DNA of 64,000 nt, from assembly GCA_963693285.1 (NCBI GenBank), contig OY848920.1, positions 8,468,954-8,532,953 on the forward strand. The letters are read 5' to 3'. Within the stretch, counting starts at the first letter, position 1. Every line of letters starts with the position of its first letter. Origin of the DNA: Xestospongia muta. Lineage: Eukaryota; Porifera; Demospongiae; Haplosclerida; Petrosiidae. The notes beneath the pieces are model-generated. The model ran no database searches and was not told the origin of the DNA. It worked only from the letters and a program-made list of their open reading frames with translations. Shown here in pieces: positions 26,284 to 39,300 of the stretch. Made by a program: the position numbers and the translations under genes.

Positions 26284-27001
26284 CTGTTTGTTGACAATTC
26301 TCCATAATGTTTTATACCATTCATAAATCATCTCAATTAGTCACCATTGAAGATGTTGTGTCATTGTAATAAACTCAAATATTAGACTAATCTAAGACTA
26401 TGATTATAGATGTTAATTGTTTGTACATCGCATTGTTGTTTACTCCCTTGTACAATTATGTTAGATCTGAATTTTTCTTTTATAAGCTCAATGATTTATG
26501 TTCAGTTATAGTTCTTTTTACTGATTTAGTCAATCATAAAAAGTTCTGTCCATTACTCTAAATTACCTTAGTCAGTTCAAATAATGATAATTATCATAAG
26601 TTAATGTAATAATACCACATTACATCATGTTTTGCAACTAAAGTAAGATTGTTTTGTCCTCTTATCAGGACATGTTTACTTGACATTTGACAGGTCGTTT
26701 AGTGTACATTGATGGGAAAAAAAACTGTTGCTTTGTCTCAGAAATGGCAGCTATAAGGAAAACAATACCAGTTCAGTTTATTCAATCTGGTGTTACATAT
26801 AAATATAAGCACGTGATATGTACTAATGTACAGGTATTAACCTTTATTTTAGTATTATAGAATAAACTATTGTACATGTATTTAATAGTAAAACAGTACA
26901 CAACATTTTTTAATTTATAACTGAATGTATATAATCAAGATTGACAATTCATCAAGACTTTATGCCATTGCTTTAAAATCTATCAGTTATATTGACTAAT
27001 A

Positions 27002-28141
27002 ATGTATTTTTTGGCTATTTCCTTTTTTATACTTGTAGCTGTCATCTCTTCCATTTCAGGTGATCCTATTAAGGTGTATTGCGATAATTCTCTTTGTGGT
27101 AAAGGTCCTTCTGGATCCTTAACTGAATTTTCCATTGATGTTTCTCCCATTGACGACTGCTTAACTTGCAAATTAAAGGATAATGTCAACTATGACAACT
27201 TTACAAATTTCTATCCAACAAAAATATTGTACAGGCGTCTCTAATAAATGTAATAATGGTACTGAAATTCTTATTGAAGGACTCTTAGTACAGCTAAAAG
27301 CTATCTCTGAGTTCCTTTACTCATATCCTACTGGGTGTTTAGAGATTCTACAGAGGAATAACCTAGCTACATCAGGCTATTACACAATACGAGCTCCTAA
27401 TGATTCTTTTATGTCAGTCTACTGCGATATGAAGGGTAGTAACTGCAATGGTCAAGGAGGCTGGATGAGAATAGGCTACCTCAACATGAGTGAACCTTGT
27501 GCTACCTTGTGCTACCTGTCCTCCTGGACTAACATTACGACAATTTAATGACAATAGACCATGGACTTTGTGGTCGACCTATGTCTTCATCTATAACTTA
27601 CTCTACTCATGGACTTCATTATTACAAAGTCTGTGGTCAAATAAAAGGTTATCAGTATAATTCACCAGACGGATTCCCACCTTTGCATTCTGGTTTTAGT
27701 AAAACTGCAAACATTGAGGACTGTAACACATACGTTGATGGTGTTACTATTACTTATGGTAGTAGTCCTCGTAAACATATCTGGACTTATGCTGGTGGCC
27801 TGAGTGAGAGATTAGAAGGCCAAGTTTTATATTGGTGTCCATGTAATAATGGAAGTTATGGAACAACTGTACCAGGTTTTGTAGGTAATGATTATTATTG
27901 TGAATCTGGATTACCTGCAGGACAACATTGGCAATCAGTCTTATATTCCAATGATACATTGTGGGATGGACAACAATGTAATGGAAACGAAGGACCATGT
28001 TGTACTAACCCTAGGATGCCATGGTTTATAAAGGCTCTTAATGAGACTACCACTAAAGATATTGAGCTGAGAATGTGCAGTAGTGAAGTCCCAAGTAATG
28101 AAGATACTCCACTAGAGGTTATTGAGCTTTATGTTCAATAA
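27002..28141 (+). pseudogene. FReD-like type 2 pseudogene with divergent C-terminal half
   Basis: Type 2 start (MYFLAISFFILVAV). A 1-bp insertion near 27219 (CCAACAAAAATATTG) and a 10-bp tandem duplication near 27500 (TGTGCTACCT twice) break the frame, and another shift occurs near 27545. From 27548 to the stop at 28141 the frame is open and differs from all other copies: HGLCGRPMSSSITYSTHG, SERLEGQVLYWCPC, GFVGNDYYCESG, TPLEVIELYVQ. This half is closer to what I know of non-sponge members. The upstream half belongs to the local array, so the gene looks chimeric. Confidence 0.85.
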
Positions 28142-28519
28142 ATATTTCTTGAAAATTGTCTTTGTTGTTATTTTTATATACGCACACAAACAAACAATAC
28201 TTTAATAAACTGTGTATTAAGTACTTTGAAGAATAATTGTTATTTTAAGTAATAATAACAACTTATTAATATATAAGAAAAACATTTTAGTGGGGAAGGT
28301 AAAAATACTTTACAAGGAGGAAAATAAAACTTCCAAAAACAATTCAACGGATAAAAAGAACAATGTGATTAAAATAAATGAAATATTATCACAATAAATT
28401 TGTAGACAATATTCTCAATGCTATTTGTTCACAGGTATGGTCCTATGATGGTCATATTCTAATAATTGATAAAATATAGCATATCTGTTAGTTGAAGACA
28501 GTTTTTGTTATGAAATATA

Positions 28520-28625
28520 AGCTGCTATACTACTGCTATACTATACTATATACTGCTATATACTGCTATACTATATGCTATACTATACTACTGCTATACT
28601 ACTGTGGTACTATAGTACTGAGGCA
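28520..28625. repeat. Imperfect ACTGCTATACTAT repeat
   Basis: About 100 bp of degenerate tandem units built from CTGCTATACTATA and CTATAC. Non-coding. Confidence 0.75.
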
Positions 28626-28649
28626 AATTGTGATCACATTTTAGTACAA

Positions 28650-28950
28650 TCTGAAGGGTAGTAGCTGTGATAATAAGGGAGGCTGGATGAGTGTAGCCTA
28701 CTTCAACATGAGTGAACCTAATGCTACCTATTATTTTGGACTGACACTACAACAATTTGACAACATAGATCATACACTTTAGTTTGTGATTGACTTCATC
28801 TTTGTCTACTTATCCATTTCATTACAGTGAGATCTGTGGTCAAATAAGATGTTCATGAGATGTATATCAACCATTTTGGTTGTTGATAGAAATGTTAGTC
28901 CAAATATTGACAACTGTAACACATATGCTGATAGTATTACCAATATTCTT
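28650..28950 (+). pseudogene. Heavily decayed FReD-like fragment
   Basis: Pieces align in order to the FReD-like domain: GAAGGGTAGTAGCTGTGATA (EGSSCD), GGAGGCTGGATGAG (GGWMS), CAACATGAGTGAACC (NMSEP), GATCTGTGGTCAAATAAG (ICGQIR), and AACTGTAACACATATGCTG (NCNTYA). Gaps and stops separate them. It lies directly before the 3' end of N2. Confidence 0.7.
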
Positions 28951-29054
28951 AACTTAATATGGAGATATGGTGATAGAAATGTCAGTCCAAATATTATCAA
29001 GTTAATGACTAAGTTTAATGATTAGGTTAAGAGTCTTTAAAATTGTAAAGCAAA

Positions 29055-32000
29055 CTAAGAAAATTCAGGAAACAAGACTAAATCTTCTTCACGCCAGAAA
29101 TGAAGTCTGTCTTTGATAGAATGATAACTGTCTAACTTTTCACACCTTTCTATATGATGATTGGACAAGTATAGTTCCTGTATTGTGGTGTTTTTAACAA
29201 GTGCAGCGCAAATTGTCTCAATATCATTATCATTCAATGAAGTATTATCGAGACGTAATTCTATCAGTGATGTAGTTGTTTCTATTAACTTTACTATTGT
29301 ACTGGTACTGATTGAAGTGATCTGATGACTACCGCTGATGTTCAATTTAGTCAATGTTTGATTTTTAGTGAGTCCATCACAGATATATTGGACACCATTA
29401 TCAGTGATGTTACAGTTGAAGAGAGTTAATTTTTCTAGTGTCATGTTAGTTGTTAACATGTTAGACAAACAAATTGTATCTTCATCTGTGATAGGAATAC
29501 GCCAAATCCGTAAAACTTTTAGTGTAGTGTCAAAATATAGAACATCAGTGATTTGTTTAATATTGTCTGCAGTAAGTGGAGAAGAGTATAGCCATAGTTC
29601 CACTATTGTTTTATTAGTTTTAAGAGTCTCCGACAATATGGATACGCACTGACTGTCCAATGAAACTTTTTTAATGTCAAGTCTCCTCACTGTACACTTG
29701 TTAAGATTGTTTATAATAACTGCAGTACTTTCAGGAGATGATGAGAAGAGTTCGATAGTCCATTCTTTTCCTGTTTGTTGTTCTTTCATTAATTTACTTA
29801 TAACATCTTCACTTTGTGCTATACTTGGTCTATCGAGCAATACAATATTGTCATCAAACCACCAAACACTTCCAGTGTCTCCTGTTATAAAACAGAGTCA
29901 GTATATAGTATAGTACACACATAGTAATATATACTATAACACACTACAATACATAGACAACACAATGAAGAAAGAAACCATTACAATTTACTAACTATGG
30001 TTACTATGGCAACAGCAACACTGAGTTGTTACATGAAAATGAACAGACATTGTTAACAGAGTAAGGTGAAATTTGCTAAACTGGAATACTTAAATCCTGT
30101 TTGTTACTATCTCTCTATCATATAGGCTCATATTGTACTCTTACATGTACTTGTGTAAATCTTATGGGATAATAATCTAATCATCCAAACTAGACATTTG
30201 ACCAACCCCTTTCTCATTGAGCAAAGGGTTTGTTTGTGAAACCCTAAATATTAACTATACAAAACAAAAATATGGAGGACGTCCTGCTAGACAAATAGTC
30301 CCTTAATTATTTAATGAGTGTATATGTATCATAAATGTTTCACAAAGGGACTATTATGTTTATATTATGACACACCTTCTTTAGACTGTTCATCATCTGA
30401 CTCTTTAAGTTTAGTAGAACTCTTCTCATCTTTTAATTCTGATATTACAAACTTAATGAAATAATCACAAGATGTCAGTTACTATTACCTCTATTGTTGT
30501 CACTGACAAATGATATGTGTTCCTCTTCTTGAGTAGATCTTGTTTGGGTCTCCTCAAGACCTTGTTCAATCATTAGTTCATGAACCTTTGGTATGAATGC
30601 TATATCTAGTAGCAGTGAATAACATACAATCAGTAATAATTATATCATTTTATAATGTAGGTGGGGCTATCTAAAGTCAACTATTAATTAAATCTACTAA
30701 ATTTAGCCATTTTAGTCAGTTTAGTGTGTGTTAGTTTTAGTGAATGTCACGCTTAGTTTCCTAATCAAAATTTAGCTCTGTTAGTTTTAGTGATTATTTC
30801 AGTAGTTATTAAAATTCCTAAAATTAGTACACACAAAGTATCACTGGTTTAAGACTCATCTCACACATGTCACTCCAGAGCTCTCCATGTGTGGATATCA
30901 AAGGAAGCTACAGTAAACTGTAAATCTCATTACTACAACTGTGGTACTATAAATAACTGTCTTGCATAGCCAGTCCCTTGAGTGAGAAGGTGCTGGGTAT
31001 GCAAAACAAACTAAACCCAGAGTGCTGAGGGCAAACTAACAGCATTGCTTCCACTTACTAATTACTCATATACCAAATACCTTTTAAGCTTTGCTTTATT
31101 TCCTTAATTTGTTTGTCTCTTTCTCTTAGTTGTAAAGTCAATGACATAATGATCTTTTGTAGTGCCTCTAATTCTTTCTGTCTCTCAGCAGACACTGACA
31201 GTATATTCTGCTCATTAGCTTTATATGAAACAAGAAGAAAATTAAACACAAATACACTACGTAAAATACTGACAAGTAAGTACATTGTACAGAGTGGACT
31301 TAGGATTTTCATTGTATTAATTTATACCTTCCTTTGTTTTCACAAGTGATGTTAAATCTTCGATTGTTTTTTCTTTCATTTCTCTTGTTTCTATATAAAG
31401 GAACATTGAGTTATAAATCAGATATATCATATACTAGACAATTATTTAATGAAACAGCAGTTGTATACAATATACCTTCATTTTGTCTGACAATAAATGA
31501 CATTTGTATAGCCATCTTTTTCCGGATGGTTTGTTCTTGTTCCAGTCTATTTCCCAACTCCTTGTTCTCTTCTATTATAGCTCTAATCTCCTACATATCA
31601 ATAAACAACAAAATTTAGCAATAATCTACAGCTGAACCATATAAAAACATAGTATCTCTTACCTCATATCTCTCACGTGCATCCCAAATGACATAGTACC
31701 CTATTGAGAGTTTTATCATTCCCATCTCCTTTAATTGGTTAAGATTCTTCTCTACTTCTTTCAGTAGAACATCCATCATATATCGAGGAGCATAGCAGGT
31801 TACGATGACGGAGTTGCCTTCTTTTGTTTTGCTAACCAAAATTCGTTTTGCCATATTTCCAAATGCTTTCCATAGTAGCGTTCTTATCTCTTCGAGTGTG
31901 TGTTCATCTATCCTCCATTCTAGGACAAATTCAATAGTCTCACATTTGAGAAGAGACGATGAACCTGTCATGAAATCTTCATTTTCACATACACGAAGTT

Positions 32001-33045
32001 TGATCTCCTTACAAAGTTCATCAACTTCAGATTTGTAAGTTGCAATATGATCTCTTGCCTCTTCAATGTTGTAATGATCAACTATACCCTCCAAGTGGAC
32101 AACATTGATTATGGTACACTTCTCACGTACAATATCCATTATCTCATTAAATGATTCAGCTATAGATATTTGAGGTTTTAGCTCTGGGAATGTTTTTCGA
32201 AGAAGCTCTTTAACTTCTGGCAGCGTGACAGCAGTTTCAATAAGTGGTGTGACAATACAAAATAGGTTTGCAAGTTTTGTTCTTATTTGATCAAAATTGC
32301 TTTGAAAAATAGGTGACAGGTAGAACTTTCTTACTGGACCTAATATATAAATATTTATATTATATCACTAATAGTCATATTTACATTAACTATACCTACC
32401 ATAATCTTTTAGAGTACTTTTTCCTATACGTATTGTCTCCTCCGATTGTAACAAGACAGTACCAAAGATTTTTAACTGTTGGGGGTCTTTAGATACTGTA
32501 TTTTGTAGTGCTGTTAATGGACGTCCAGTAAGTACCCCTTCTGATTTTTTCATGTCATCAAAGGTCTCCTCAGAGATTACACCCTCTGTATATAGTGTAT
32601 GAGCTATCTCCAAAGGAAGACTGAGTTGAGAAAGACATTCAGATTGTTTACAAAATATTTGAATGGTGAGATTTTGAGCTATTTAAGAAAGAACAACATT
32701 TAATAACGAGTACAGACATAATCACCTCTTACTTTCAGCTAATGTCTTCTGATATTTCTCAGCTATTGTATTCTCACTGATGATTTCTGTCTTTAGAGTG
32801 TCTATAATCTGTTTTCTTGTACCAAAGGGTTTTGAACTGAGCCACAAATCAAACATCTTCAAAGCTTTCCTATCACTCGTTGGAAAGTCCTTGTCAATAC
32901 CATCCAGCTTGGCGGTGCTTAATTTGAGAAGCACACCAAACTGATACCACTTTGTATTAATATTGACGTGTTTGAGTAGCTCACAAACAGTCGGTTTTCC
33001 ATTTAAAAAGGCGTCAAAAACTGTGGATTCTCCTACGTGATCCAT
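29055..33045 (-). CDS. N2: Death - CARD-like - unknown domain - coiled coil - LRR protein
   Basis: Appears intact. Exons: 33045-32733 (Death domain, MDHVGESTV, KWYQFGVLLKLSTAKLDGI, FDLWLSSKPFGTRKQIID), 32678-32400 (CARD-like: LSLPLEIAHTLY, VISEETFDDM, LQSEET, LKDYG), 32339-31663 (unknown domain: CTIINVVHLEGIVDHYNI, CETIEFVLEWRIDEHTLEEI, EGNSVIVTCYAPRYMMDVLL), about 31590-31484, 31390-31329 and 31220-31079 (coiled coil; ALQKIIMSLTLQLRERDKQI), about 30604-30490 and 30439-30376 (linkers; ELKDEKSSTKLKESDDEQS), 29881-29055 (RNI-type LRRs with ITDNGVQYICDGLTKNQTL). Some linker edges are approximate. Likely a cytoplasmic receptor/adaptor using death-fold contacts, by domain content; no function is shown by the sequence. 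Confidence 0.85.
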
Positions 33046-33469
33046 AGCTTTCAGAAAAAAGTAGAGTTAGGGACAGATCTGCTCAATACCATATATAGTA
33101 TAAACTAGGTTAAGTAGTTTACTATCTATGTCAATACGCATGCGCATATTGACTCCACCCAGATCCACGTGGTCGCTAAGCTTGGACTTTTAGCATCGAT
33201 GGTAGAAAAAACCAGGAGATTCTCTAGTTTGTAAAAGAAAGCAGTGTTGTTTTGGTAATGAAAATAATTTTAGTATTAGTATTAGTTTTATTAGGAAATG
33301 TAATTTTGTTTTAGTTTTAGTTTTAGTTATGGTAGATTCTGATGATTTTTTTAGTTTTAGTAGAACCATGGATATTACCATATCCATTTTAGACTGAGCA
33401 GAGACCAAACAACCACTATGCTCCCACATAAAGGTTAAACATAATACCACATCCATAAATACTATTACA

Positions 33470-33730
33470 GGTGCCAAGTGACCAGCTCATTCCAGCTGTT
33501 AGAGAGATGCATTAGCAGCTTATAATGGTAATAGAGACCTTGTTAATATGCTGTTAGATAAAGCTGAACCCACTACTGATGAGATTGAAAAAGCAGTAGT
33601 AACATCATGTTATGGTGGTCACCCTACTCTCATTACCTTACTCTCAAACAAACTTGTGAATTTAGAAGAAATATCTGAAATAAATGGTGCACAAAACTGT
33701 TCTATTTATAATTGTCTAGTACTTTGTTAG
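33470..33730 (+). pseudogene. Ankyrin-repeat-like fragment
   Basis: The plus-strand frame reads ALAAYNGNRDLVNMLLDKAE and then VVTSCYGGHPTLITLLSNKL, with the spacing of two ankyrin repeats. It has a stop at the end and no start or clean splice context. The sequence immediately after it (about 33695-33815) is duplicated at 61400-61545, also next to an orphan LRR exon. Confidence 0.5.
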
Positions 33731-33814
33731 AAAAAATTATTAGTAAAACTGAAAAAGAGAAGATAGAGTCAGAAAGAAAATTAAAGAGAAAATAAAACTG
33801 AGCAAGAAGACAGA

Positions 33815-35560
33815 TTAAGAATAAACAAACAAATTACATCTATGCCAAAACACAAGTCTGTCCTTAATAACTTGATAACTGTCTAATTCCTTACAATAAT
33901 CTTTATGTTGTTCAGATAAGTATAGTTTATGTATTGTAGTATTTTTAGTAAGCGATGTATATATTACCTTGATATCAGCATCATTTAGTGAAGTATCGTT
34001 GAGATATAGGCATGTCAATGATGTAGTTGTTTGTATTAGATCTGCTATTGTACTGGTACTAACTGAAGTGATCTGATGATTACCCCCGATGTCCAACGTA
34101 GTCAATGTTTGGTTTTTAGTAAGTCCTTCACAGATATATCGGACTCCATTATCAGTGATGTTACAGTTGTAGAGATGTAGTTCTTTTAAAAGTTGAATTA
34201 GTTGCTAACATAGTAGATAAGTGAGTCACATCTTCATCTGTGATATCAGTAACATTAGACAACACTAACTTCTCAAGTGTTTTATTATTGAAGAGACTAT
34301 CACTGACTTGTTTGATACCACCAGTAATTGAAGAGGACTGCAGCGCTAGTGTTTTTATTGTTTTATTAGTTTTTAGTATCTCTGATGTTATCGATACACA
34401 TGTACTGTTCAATAGAGTGTCCTGTATGTCAAGTCTCCACACAGTACACTTATTAAGATTGCTTATAATAACAGCAGTACTTTCAGGAGAGGATGAGTAA
34501 GAGAGATTAATACTCCATTTTTTTCCTGTTTGCTGTTCTTTTAATTTCTTCATTACATCTTCACTTTGTAGTACATTTGGTGAGTGGAGTATAACACTAT
34601 TGTCATCTTTCCACTGAACTTTTCTAATAACTCCTGCAGAGTTAGTATATAGTATAGTACACATATATATACACTATAATACATAGACAACACACTGAAC
34701 AGGAAAGCCATTACTGTTTACTATGCAACAGCAACACTTAACTGCTACATAGAAATGAGCAGACATTGTGAACAAATAAGGTGGAGTTTGCTATATAAGA
34801 GACTTAAGATACTTAAATCCTGCTTCTTGCTATCTCACTATCACATTAATTGGCTCATGTTGTACTCTTACATGTACTTTTATAACACGCCAGTTATAAT
34901 TGTAAAATGGTGTGGTTTTTTTATTGCTTTATCTTTAATATCACAGAATGTTAAATGTTGTTGTTTCTGACATTAAAAAGGAAGGATTTGGGTCAAAGTT
35001 TTATTAAACAAAGTACACAAAACTAGCTAGTCTATCAACTAGACCTCCTCTTTACTGATGCATGAGAAGAGTCTAGCAATGGTCACAATTGTTTAAATTT
35101 CAGTTGACTAATCAGATCCTACTACCAGGATTCTGTATAGTGTGGGCAACACGGAGTGGCATATTATTGTTACAGTAGCTGTTTTTTGCTTGCTAGTATC
35201 TTGTTTGTATGAAGCAAAGAAGACATTTGATGTTTGCTATTAAGGTGAGACTGTTTTGATTCTGTACTTATTCAAATGTAGCCAATATGCACTGAAAGAT
35301 TCTATATTTACATTATGACAAACCTTCTGAGTGTTCATCATCTGACTCTTCAACATCAGGAGAATTCTGCTCATCTTTTGATATTAAAGATTTAATGAAA
35401 CAATCCCAAGATGTCAGTTATATTATTACCTGTGTTTTCACTGATAGATGATATGGACTCCTCCTCTTCAGTAGACTTTGTTTGGGTCTCTTTAAATCTT
35501 TGTTCAGGCAGTGGTTTATGAACCTTTGATATGAATGCTAGATCTAGTAACAATGAAAGA
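33815..35560 (-). pseudogene. N2b: 5'-truncated LRR gene fragment
   Basis: The LRR exon 34633-33815 has the family's entry (GVIRKVQWKDDNSVIL) and LRR signatures, but a 1-bp insertion near 34188 (CTTTTAAAAG against CTTTAAAAG in the copy at 61546) breaks the frame between two LRRs. Two linker exons lie upstream, about 35395-35325 (DEQNSPDVEESDDEHS) and about 35545-35431 (DLAFISKVHKPLPEQRF...). No coiled-coil, unknown-domain, CARD-like or Death exon follows; instead a FReD-like relic appears at 35940. The fragment is therefore dead at both ends. Confidence 0.8.
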
Positions 35561-35939
35561 CACATACAGTGGACATGAGTAATAATTATAGTATGTCAAT
35601 AATGAAAGAGGGGCTACCAAAAGTCTACTAAATATAGCTACATTTAAGTGGTTTAGTAAAGTTCACAGCCACACCTAGTGTCCTAATCAAAAAAATAAAT
35701 TTTAGCTTTTACTAATTTTGTCAATCACTATAGTAGTTACTAAAATTCCTACAATTAGTAAATGCAATTACAAATAGACTTAAAGTATCTTTGGTTTGAC
35801 AAATACCTCACTTCAAATGTAGAGTTCCTAAAATGTATACTATGTATATATCAAAGGAATCTGCAGCAAAAGCCAGCAAGCTATGAATCTTATTACTTAC
35901 AACAAATGCTATAAATAAACTTAGTCTTGTGTAACCAAT

Positions 35940-36195
35940 TTTGTTTAGGAAGTGGTTACTATTTTGAGTCTGAATTACCAGCAGGACAATTGGCAACATT
36001 TTCTATGTTCCAGTGTCCATTATGGGATGGACAACAATGTAATGAAAATGAAGGACCATGTTGTACTAATTTACAATGCCATGGTTTAAAAATCTCTCAA
36101 TGAGACTACCACTGATTGAACTTAGGGTATGTGGAAATCAAGGTGGTATAGATGAAGATACTCCTTTGGATATTATTGAACTGTATATTCATTGA
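35940..36195 (+). pseudogene. FReD-like C-terminal fragment
   Basis: Plus-strand remnant aligning to FVGSDHYCESGLPAGQ, PLWDGQQCN and the end DTPLDIIELYI, with small deletions and a shift around 36080 and 36110. It sits between the N2b and N3 loci, about 100 bp from the N3 stop codon. Confidence 0.8.
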
Positions 36196-36302
36196 ATAGT
36201 TAATAAACTTTATATTCATTGAATAGTTAATAAACTAAGTTTAATGATTAATTTATAATTAACTAATGATTGGTTAAGAGTCACTCAAAATTGTAAAGTG
36301 AA

Positions 36303-39300
36303 CTAAAAAAACTCAGGAAACGACACTAATTCTTCTTTATACCAGAATTGAAGTCTATCTTTGATAAATTGATAACTGTCTAACTTCTCACACATTTTTT
36401 TATGATAATCGGATAAGTATAGTTTCTGTATTGTGGTGTTTTTAGCAAGTGCAGTGCAAATTATCTCGATGTCATCATCCTTCAGTGAGGTATTGTCAAG
36501 ACATAATTCTGTTAGTGATGTAGTTGTTTCTATTAACTTCACTATTGTACTGGTACTGATTGAAGTGATGTGAGGATTACCACTGATGTTCAACTTAGTC
36601 AGTGATTGATTTTTAATAAGCCCTTCACAGATATATTGGACACCATTATCAGTGATGTTACAGTTTAAGAGAGTTAATTTTTCTAGTGTCGTGTTAGTTG
36701 TTAACATGTTAGACAAACAAATTGTGTCTTCATCTGTGATAGGAATATGCCAAATCCGTAAAACTTTAAGTGTAGTGTTAAAATATAGAACATCAGTGAT
36801 TTGTTTAATGTCGTCTGCAGTAAGTGGAGAAGAGTATAGCAATAATTCTACTATTGTTTTATTAGTTTTAAGAGTCTCCGACAATATGGATACACACTGA
36901 CTGTCCAATGAACCACGTTTTATGTCAAGTCTCCTCACTGTACACTTATTAAGATTGTTTATAATAACTGCAGTACTTTCAGGAGATGATGAGAAGAGTT
37001 TAATAGTCCATTCTTTTCCTGTTTGTTGTTCTGTTATTAATTTACTTATAACATCTTCACTTTGTACTATACTTGGTCTTCTGAGTTTAACTCTATTGCT
37101 ATATTCATCCCACCAAACTGTTCCAGTGTCTCCTGTATATGTTATAAAACAGAGTTAGTATAAAGTATAGTACACACATAGTAATATATACTATAACACA
37201 CTACAATACACAAACAGCACATGCACTAAAGAAGAAAGGAAGCCATTACTATTTACTACCTATGGTTCCTATGGCAACAGCATCACTGAGCTGCTACATG
37301 AAAATGAACAGACATTATTAACAGAGTAAAGGGGAATTTGCTAAATTGGAATACTTAAATCATGTTTCTTACTATCTCTCTATCATATTGTACTCTTACA
37401 TGTACTTGTGTAAATCTTATGGGATAACCATCTAGTCATCCGAGCTAGACATTTGACCAACCCTTTTCTCTTTGAGCAAAGGGAGGTTTGGGAAACTGGA
37501 ATATATTTGAACAAGTTAATTGCTCCTATCACTATAATCATAATGAAGACAATAGTCTGATATATTAACACTCCACATTGAAAGGAAGGATCTAGTCATA
37601 TACTCAGAGAGAGTTCTCACAATTATCAGTTGTTATTTGTCCAGCAGGAAGTCCATACTTTGTTATGTATTATGATACTGATCCAACCTCATAAACCCTA
37701 AATATTAACTATACATAACAAAAAAACAGAGGACTTCTGCTAGACAAATAGTCACCTTGATTATTTAATTTTTAACAAATGAATATGTACCATAAATATA
37801 TCACAATGACAATATATATCTATGACAACATTGTGAAGAAGTGTAGGTAAAAAGGTATTATTATGTTTACATTATTACATATACCTTCTTCTGACTGTTC
37901 ATCATCTGACTCTTTAAGTTTAGGAGAACTCTTCTCATCTTTTAATTCTGATATTACAAACTTAATGAAATAATCACAAGATGTCAGTTACTATTACCTC
38001 TATTGTTGTCACTGACAAATGATATGTGTTTCTCTTCTTGAGTAGATTTTGTTTGGGTCTCCTCAAGACCTTGTTCAATCATTAGTTCATGAACCTTTGG
38101 TATGAATGCTATATCTAGTATCAATGAATAATATACAATCAGTAATAAGTAGATCATTAGATTAATGTAGGTGGGGCTACCTAAAGTCAACTATTATTTG
38201 TGTCTATTTCATAGTGACTTTTATTCTGTTTAATGTGTATTAATTTTAGTGAATTTTTAGCCTAGTTTTCTACTCAAATTTTCATTTTTTGCTCTGTTAA
38301 TTTTAGTGATTGTTGCAATACTTGCTAAAATTCCTAAAATACTACACTACAAAAAATTAAAAATAGACTTAAAGTAACTCTAGTTTGAAACACATCTCAT
38401 CTCACTCCAGAACTCTCCTATGTGCATATCAAAGGAATCTACATCAAGCAATGAATCTTATTACTACAGCTGTGGTACTAGAAATAAACTTTGTCTTGTG
38501 TAGACAGCCCTTCTAGGGAGAAGGTGCTGGATATGCTAGACTAAATTAAACCCACAGTGCCTTGAGTAAACTGACATCATTGCTTCCACATGCTATCCAC
38601 TCATATACAAATTACCTTTTAAGCTTTGCTTTATTTCCTCAATTTGTTTGTTTCTCTCTCTTAGTTGTAATGTCAATGACGTGATGATCTTTTGTAGTGT
38701 CTCTATTTCTTTCTGTCTCTCAGTAGACACTGACAGTATATTCTGCTCATTAGCTTTATATGAAACAAAAAGAAAATTAAATACAGATACGCTATGTAAA
38801 ATACTGACAAGTAAGTACATTGTACAGACTGGACTTAGTATTTCCATTGTATTAATTTATACCTTCCTTTGTTTTCACAAGTGATGTTAAATCTTCAATT
38901 GTTTTTTCTTTCATTTCTCTTGTTTCTATATAGAAACATTGAGTTATATATACCACATAATAGACAGTTATTTAATGAAACTGTAGTTGTAAACAACATA
39001 CCTTCATTTTGTCTGACAATAGATGACATTTGTATAGTCATCTTTTTCCGGATGGTTTGTTCTAATTCCAGTCTACTTCTCAACTCCTTGTTCTCTTCTA
39101 TTATAGCTCTAATCTCCTACATATCAATAAACAACAAGTTTAGCAATAATCTACAGTTGAACCATATAAAAAAACATGGTATCTCTTACCTCATGTCTCT
39201 CACGTGCATCCCAAATGACATAGTACCCTATTGAGAGTTTTATTATTCCCATTTCTTTCAATTGGTTAAGATTCTTCTCTACTTCTTTCAGTAGAACATC

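Noticed and set aside
36652..37158. Plus-strand open frames opposite the LRR exons (also 29368, 42024, 47483, 61943)
   Set aside because: Shadows of the minus-strand LRR exons, which have splice sites, family similarity and full domain structure.
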